Of a DNA stretch of 64,000 nucleotides, positions 58,790-64,000 are shown piece by piece. Made by a program: the position numbers and the translations under genes. A model generated the notes under the pieces. That model did no database searches and had not been told where the DNA came from. It was given only the letters and a program-made list of their open reading frames with translations. How positions within the stretch are numbered: position 1 is the stretch's first letter; each line of letters begins with the position of its first letter. Source of the stretch: Eriocheir sinensis (lineage: Eukaryota; Arthropoda; Malacostraca; Decapoda; Varunidae); the NCBI RefSeq assembly GCF_024679095.1, contig NC_066570.1, positions 10,394,804-10,458,803 of the forward strand. The letters run 5' to 3'.

Positions 58790-59560
58790 GTTGGATAGAC
58801 TCTCTCTCTCTCTCTTTTCTTTCCTCCTCCTTCCTTTTCCTGTCCTCACACCTCACTTGTTTTCCCTTCCTTCCCGTTTGATGTTTTCTATCCCCCTTTT
58901 CCTCCAGTTCCTCCCCTTCTTTCCTCCATCCTCCTCCTCCTCCTCCTCTACATCACTTCTTGCTTCTTTCCTTTTCAATCCTACTTTTTATTCGTTACTC
59001 TTACTCTTTTACCTCCCTACTTCCTTATTCTCTTTCTCCTTACTTTACTTCCTTCCTCACTCCCTGGCATTCCTATTTCCTTCCTTCCTTCCTTCCTTCT
59101 TTACCCCCTTCACTATTCCCTACCTCATTTTTTGTCTCCTACTTCCCTTTTATCCAGAGTCTCCTTTTCCTAGTTTCTTCCTCTCTTTTCCTTTTCCTCC
59201 ATTTCCAGCTTTTATCTCTCGCTCTCCGTTATTGCCGTTCCTTCTTTTCGTTTTCGGTTCTTTTATTCCTCTCTTTCTTACACCCATCTTTTAATTTTCT
59301 CCATCGTTCCTTTTCTCTCTCATCCCTCGACTTTTTTTCCTCCCTCCAAACACACAGTTTTTTCATTAACTTTCTCTTTGTTTTCTCCAATTTTCTCTTC
59401 TTCCACTAACAGATCCCTTTTTTCATTCCCTTTCTTTTTCTTCCTCCTCGCATTTACACTTTCCCTTTTTACCTTTCCTTTCAGACTCTTCCCTCCACTT
59501 CCTCTCTCTCCTTCCACCTACAACTCCATTTTTTCTCCTTCCCTTTCCATTAGTCCGTAA
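58790..59560. repeat. Pyrimidine-rich tract (~770 bp)
   Basis: Almost all C/T on the plus strand with CCTTCCTTCC and TTTCTCTT words. Open frames across it are low-complexity Leu/Phe/Ser and are not genes. Confidence 0.8.
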
Positions 59561-60183
59561 CCTCGGGACAAATACCAGTGTTGTTATTCTTATTCATCTA
59601 TTTCGCGTAATGTTTTAAACAGTGGGATTAAACAATTATTGAAGGGAAAAACGCTCACTTCTTACTATAAGGGCCATATTTTTAAACGTATCGGGCTCCC
59701 TTTATGACTATTTCCCAAGGCCACGGAGAAGTTTAACCGGGTTGTCTTGGGTGATTTACTATTCATGGTGCAGAAGGCGTGTACAGCTATCACAAGGATC
59801 ACAAAACAGTCCATGAATACCCCAGCAACTTGAACGAGAGGCTTTTCCAACAGGCGAACCGAGGCGCCGATACCTTGAAGAATACCTTCCATCCAGCCAA
59901 TCACCGTAGCTAACATCACCCTCCTTCCGTCCAGCCAATCAGCTCCCGTAGCGATCTTCACTACAAAAGGTGCCACTAGCTCTAGATTCGACCCTATGCA
60001 ATGTCAACTCCAAGGTCCCCAAAACGGCATATCTCAAACCGAGGTGATGTGGTAAATCTCGACCCTATGTATGGTAAGCCGAGGCGAGAAAGGTGCCCAT
60101 CTCAAGAAATCAAAATCCCGTGCCTGATCCCCGAGGCCAAAGGAACCTCAGAAATACAATAAAGGTAAATAGACGTAACAGCT
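59561..60183. other. Upstream region of the duplicated membrane-protein gene
   Basis: Contains AGCCAATCA words at 59896 and 59935 (CCAAT-box-like) and the duplicated word CGACCCTATG (59990 and 60061). A 103-codon minus-strand frame (59665-59976) has a hydrophobic segment but no supporting signal. An old interspersed repeat is an equally good explanation for 59660-59900. Confidence 0.35.
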
Positions 60184-61011
60184 GAGATACCCCCCGCAGC
60201 GTACCCGCAAACACTTACACACATTCAGGAACACAGTAAAAGCTGCATGGAAGAAACGCTTCAATTACCTCAAGAAAAAAACTCACAAATTCAAGCGAGC
60301 ACTCAAAAACCCAATAAAAGCAACATGCAAGCAATGGTAGAAATACTCCCCGAAGATAACCCACAAACACAAATTCAGAAATACGACAAAAGCAACATGG
60401 ACGTGAAGGTTGGACTACCTCTCGAAGAAAACCCACAAACCCGAACGAATATTCGGAAACACAATAGCGGCAACATGCACGTGACCGTTGAAATACCCCT
60501 CGAAGAAAACACACGAAGTGAAGTGTTCCTTCACAAACACAATGGCAGCAAACACACAGTGATGGAAAGGATAATATCGCGTTTATCAACGCCCTACCTG
60601 CGTCTACGTAACGCTATTATGCGACGATTAAACAAGTGTGTGGCCGGCCTGCTGCTACTCCTGCTGCTGGCCGGCCACGTGGCCACCCTGGCCTACGCCT
60701 ACCACCAGCAAGGCCAGAGTGACCTGCTGTGGGGCATTGCGGTGCTGTGCTCCTTGCTTGCCCTCCTCCTGACGCACGGGCGTGTTTCCCTGCGTTGGGC
60801 GTGGCTCGCCGTTCACGTCACTTATAGTGACGACCTCGCGCGAGGCGCCCTCCGCGTGCTAAACGACCATCAGGCACAGCCCCTGCTGCACGCCATAGGC
60901 CTGGGACCCCCTGACGCCCTGGACGCCCTCGCCTACTGGTGGTGGGGTCCTACAGGGGCTGCTGCTCGCTACCCTGGCGAGCTTCATCTCGGGGCCCAGC
61001 GCCCCTCATGA
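60184..61011 (+). CDS. Repeat-bearing membrane protein, unit 1 (frameshifted end)
   Basis: Open from a TGA near 60184, first Met at 60247. Residues 1-100 are about four copies of a 26-residue unit (KSNMDVKVGLPLEENPQTR as example), without signal peptide. Then come a basic stretch (RLRNAIMRRLNK) and two hydrophobic segments, AGLLLLLLLAGHVATLAYAY and LLWGIAVLCSLLALLL, then WAWLAVHVTYSDDLARGALR and YWWW. Relative to unit 2 it has one extra base after TGGTGGTGG (about 60945), which shifts the frame and ends it at 61011. If the extra base is a sequencing error, units 1 and 2 would form one long protein. The segment spacing is vaguely like XK-related proteins, too weak to name. Confidence 0.5.
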   Translation, partial: EIPPAAYPQTLTHIQEHSKSCMEETLQLPQEKNSQIQASTQKPNKSNMQAMVEILPEDNPQTQIQKYDKSNMDVKVGLPLEENPQTRTNIRKHNSGNMHVTVEIPLEENTRSEVFLHKHNGSKHTVMERIISRLSTPYLRLRNAIMRRLNKCVAGLLLLLLLAGHVATLAYAYHQQGQSDLLWGIAVLCSLLALLLTHGRVSLRWAWLAVHVTYSDDLARGALRVLNDHQAQPLLHAIGLGPPDALDALAYWWWGPTGAAARYPGELHLGAQRPS

Positions 61012-61039
61012 CGACAATCCTGACAGTAATATTCACCCT

Positions 61040-62002
61040 GTGGGTGAACAGGGTGACTTTAAAGAAGTGGAGTTGAGGGAGGTGGTGGTGGTGGTGGAGG
61101 TTGGACAGCAGAACAATAACAGCAATGAGCACGAATCTGTTGAATCACCTCCTGGGGCCAACACACAAAGTGAAGTGTTCCTTCAGACACACAGTAACAA
61201 CAAACACGGAACGGTCCGAGGCATAATGTCACGTGTATCAACGCCTTGCCAACGCCTACTCAAGGTTATTATGCGCCGCCCCTCCAAGCGTGTGGCCGGC
61301 CTGCTGCTGCTCCTGCTGCTGGCCGGCCACGTGGCCACCCTGACCTACGCCTACCATCAGCAAGGCCAGAGTGACCTCCTGCGGGGCATTGCCGCGCTGT
61401 GCTCCGTGCTCGCCCTGCCACCCCTCGCCCTCCTCCTGCCAGCCGGGAGTTCCTTAATGAGTTGGGCGTGGCTCGCCGTTCACGTCACTTATAGTGACGA
61501 CCTCGCGCAAGGCGCCCTCCGCGTGCTAAACGACCTGCAGGCACAGCCCCTGCTGCACGCTCTGGGCATGGGCCACCCCGACGCCCTGGACACCATCGCC
61601 TACTGGTGGTGGTTCCTACAGGGGCTGCTGCTCCCTACCCTGGCGAGCTTAGTCTCGGGGCCCAGCGCCCCTTATGACGACAACCCAGATGATGACGACA
61701 ACGACGATAACAACCCTGACTGTGACAGCCCTGACGACGACAACCCTGACCGTGATCTTGACCCTGCGGGTGAAGAGGATGACTTTGCGGAGATGAACCT
61801 GAGGGAGGTGGTGGTGGTGGTGGAGGCGGTGGATTGGCAGTTCAGGGTGGGGGCTCTAGTCCCCCCTCCTGACTCGCCCCTCCTCCAGCCTCGGGGGGAG
61901 GAGATGGAAGACGAGGATGAGTTTGAGAACGTGGATCGGATGGAAGCATGGAGGCGGTGGAGGAAGGGTTGTTTGGGGTGGGGTCCTTGCTGCCCCTCCT
62001 GA
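61040..62002 (+). CDS. Repeat-bearing membrane protein, unit 2, with acidic tail
   Basis: A 320-codon frame. Residues 40-190 repeat unit 1 with high similarity: SEVFLQTHSNNKHG, MRRPSKRVAGLLLLLLLAGH, LALPPLALLLPAGSSLM, SWAWLAVHVTYSDDLAQGA and HPDALDTIAYWWWFLQGLL. The DNA repeat offset is 652 bp. A strongly acidic Asp/Asn-rich stretch follows (about 200-240), then LREVVVVVEAVDWQF and a Glu/Trp/Arg end. The segment ELREVVVVVE also occurs before unit 2, so the duplication includes it. At least two membrane segments per unit are predicted. The stop at 62002 may itself be a frameshift effect, since Glu-rich frames continue to 62162 and 62226. Confidence 0.5.
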   Translation: MGEQGDFKEVELREVVVVVEVGQQNNNSNEHESVESPPGANTQSEVFLQTHSNNKHGTVRGIMSRVSTPCQRLLKVIMRRPSKRVAGLLLLLLLAGHVATLTYAYHQQGQSDLLRGIAALCSVLALPPLALLLPAGSSLMSWAWLAVHVTYSDDLAQGALRVLNDLQAQPLLHALGMGHPDALDTIAYWWWFLQGLLLPTLASLVSGPSAPYDDNPDDDDNDDNNPDCDSPDDDNPDRDLDPAGEEDDFAEMNLREVVVVVEAVDWQFRVGALVPPPDSPLLQPRGEEMEDEDEFENVDRMEAWRRWRKGCLGWGPCCPS

Positions 62003-62226
62003 GCCGCCTGCCGAGGAGGAGGTTGAAGAAGAGGATGGTATTGAGGAGGTGGAAGAGGGAGGTGGTGGGGAGGTTGTGGGTATGGTGGTGGAGGGGCAGG
62101 TCAGGGTGGGGGTTGCCGCCCCTCCGGACCCGCCCGCCCGCCACCCTGGTCCTGTTGAGTAAGGAGGATGAAGGCGAGGATGACTCTGACGAAGTGCGCG
62201 TGAGGGACGTGGCAATGATGGAGTGA
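62003..62226 (+). pseudogene. Frameshifted C-terminal continuation of the membrane protein
   Basis: In other frames the DNA reads PPAEEEVEEEDGIEEVEE, VRVGVAAPPDPPARHPG (a partial repeat of FRVGALVPPPDSPLLQP in unit 2) and finally EDDSDEVRVRDVAMME and a stop at 62226. Confidence 0.4.
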
Positions 62227-62632
62227 CACCACTACAGAAAGCATAGAAAAATACAAAACAAACAAAAATACAAAATACGTAAAAGAAGAAAAAAAATATA
62301 TAAAACACCAGAGTAAAAAAAGAATCTAATACAAGATATTAGGTTAAGATTCTAAAAAAAAATGAAACCAAATACAGAATACTTAAAACAATAGAAAATG
62401 CAACAAAAAAAGTAAAAAAAAATCAAATAGAAAATATTAGGATTAAGATTCATAAAAAAGTAAAACCGATTACAAAATACATAAAAAAAGCAAAAAAAAA
62501 AAAAAAAAAAACCTCATAACCCAATACAAAATATTAGGGTTAAGGTTCAACTTTATTTGCGTCTAAAAGGAGCAACGGTTTCACCCGAACAGTCGTCAAT
62601 GTGAACACGTGTGCAATATTTTATATTTCCCA
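62227..62632. repeat. A-rich degenerate repeats
   Basis: ATACAAAATATTAGG(G)TTAAG(A/G)TTC recurs about every 95-110 bp (62325, 62430, 62525), separated by A-runs. No gene. Confidence 0.7.
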
Positions 62633-64000
62633 GAGATGTCGTGTGATATGTTTAGGGATATTGTCGTGTGATATGTTTAGGGGTAATGTCGTGTGATATG
62701 TTTAGAGGTAATGTCGTGTGATATGTTTAGGGGTAATGTCGTGTGATATGTTTAGGGGTAATGTCGTGTGATATGTTTAGGGGTAATGTCGTGTGATATG
62801 TTTAGGGGTAATGTGTGATATGTTTAGGGGTAATGTCGTGTGATATGTTTAGGGGTAATGTCGTGTGATATGTTTAGTGGTAATGTCGTGTGATATGTTT
62901 AGGGGTAATGTCGTGTGATATGTTTAGAGGTAATGTCGTGTGATATGTTTAGGGGTAATGTCGTGTGATATGTTTAGAGGTGATGTCGTGTGATATGTTT
63001 AGGGGTAATGTCGTGTGATATGTTTAGGGGTAATGTCGTGTGATATGTTTAGGGGTAATGTCGTGTGATATGTTTAGAGGTAATGTCGTGTGATATGTTT
63101 ATGGGAAATTTCGTGTGATCTGTTTAATGGTAATGTCTTGTGATGTGTTTAGGGTAATGTCGTGTGATATGTTTAGGGTAATGTCGTGTGATATGTTTAG
63201 GTTAATGTCGTGTGATATGTTTAGGGTAATGTCGTGTGATATGTTTAGGGTAATGTCGTGTGATATGTTTAGGGTAATGTCGTGTGATATGTTTAGGGGT
63301 AATGTGTTATATTATTATGGTTAATGACGTGTGATATGATTAGGTATAATGTCGTGTGATATGTTTAGGGGTAATGTCGTGTGATGTGTTTAGGGGTAAT
63401 GTCGTGTGATATGTTTAGGGGTAATGTCGTGTGATATGTTTAGGGGTAATGTCGTGTGATGTGTTTAGGGGTAATGTCGTGTGATGTGTTTAAGGGTAAT
63501 GTCGTGTGATGTGTTTAGGGGTAATGTCGTGTGATATGTTTAGGGGTAATGTCGTGTGATATGTTTTGGGGTGATGTCGTGTGATATGTTTAGGGGTAAT
63601 GCCGTGTGATGTGTTTAGGGGTAATGTCGTGTGATATGTTTATTGGTATGATATGTTTCTTGGTGATGTCGTGTGATATGTTTAGGGGTAATGTCGTGTG
63701 ATATGTTTAAGGGTAATGTCGTGTGATATGATTCTTGGTGATGTCGTATGATATGTTTAAGAGTAATGTCGTGTGATATGTTTCTTGGTGATGTCGTGTA
63801 ATATGTTTCTGGGTAATGTCGTGTAATATGTTTCTTGTTAATGTCGTGTGATATGTTTCTTGGTAATGTCGTGTGATATGTTTCTTGGTGATGTCGTGTG
63901 ATATGTTTCTGGGTAATGTCGTGTGATATGTTTAGGGGTAATGTCGTGTGATATGTTTAGGGGTAATGTCGTGTGATATGTTTCTGGGTAATGTCGTGTG
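62633..64000. repeat. 25-bp satellite, open at the window edge
   Basis: About 55 tandem copies of TGTCGTGTGATATGTTTAGGGGTAA with 24- and 25-bp variants. A 24-bp block (63130-63300) keeps a frame open (MSCDMFRV repeats), and a TTTCTTGGTGA variant becomes frequent after 63640. The array continues beyond 64000. Confidence 0.97.

Noticed and set aside
59665..59976. 103-codon minus-strand frame with a hydrophobic segment
   Set aside because: No supporting splice, promoter or family evidence; may be part of an old repeat.
63115..63324. MSCDMFR repeat protein
   Set aside because: Translation of 24-bp variants of the satellite; open only because 24 is a multiple of three.
62633..64000. CRISPR-like or telomere array
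   Set aside because: Units are contiguous without unique spacers, and the period is 25 bp, not 5 or 6, so it is neither a CRISPR array nor a simple telomere repeat.

Overview
The window looks like intronic and intergenic DNA from an arthropod, most likely a decapod crustacean (inference). The basis is the very long (TA)n, (CT)n and (GT)n microsatellites together with several clades of non-LTR retrotransposon, Ty3/Gypsy remnants and four kinds of terminal-inverted-repeat (TIR) transposon, almost all broken and nested. There are no operons, rRNA, tRNA genes or CRISPR arrays. Most long open frames are transposon relics or reading frames through low-complexity DNA.

Layout. 1-1518: 5' part of a Ty3/Gypsy element on the minus strand (Gag, leader, primer-binding site, probable LTR). 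1745-4800: second, degenerate Gypsy remnant on the plus strand (Gag with zinc knuckle, retropepsin-like frame, possible 3' LTR). 4673-14860: two copies of a Jockey/I-like LINE. The first is cut in ORF2 by a TIR element flanked by TAA duplications (7252-11168), and that element carries a second element with about 335-bp TIRs (8120-11026) encoding a PIN/XPG-nuclease-like protein. 15640-24065: a 430-bp (TA)n array, head-to-head LINE 3' ends, and several pieces of another LINE family (here 'family N'). 24600-30850: CR1-like ORF1 with an SGNH esterase, a 1.5-kb palindrome-rich hAT-type element with a perfect 8-bp duplication, a truncated mariner, and CR1-like reverse transcriptase pieces. 32521-52060: a large inverted duplication (arms 33551-38640 and 44620-49555) around a spacer holding a candidate host exon and a broken Tigger/pogo element. 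The right arm runs on into a nearly full CR1-like element ('family E'). 52061-53050: 78-bp purine minisatellite. 53085-58256: almost complete but inactivated CR1-like element ('family A'). 58260-59560: purine/pyrimidine-skewed DNA with a candidate minus-strand exon. 60184-62226: tandemly duplicated membrane-protein gene. 62633-64000: 25-bp satellite running off the edge.

Candidate host sequence is sparse. Two plus-strand exons (18612-18838 and 38796-38955) have consensus splice signals and matching phases; the second ends like the start of an ionotropic-receptor ligand-binding domain. A Pro/Ser-rich minus-strand exon lies at 58457-58768. The duplicated transmembrane gene lies at 60184-62226. 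The family labels A, E, N and B are mine. Clade and superfamily names come from motifs read by eye, without database searches.
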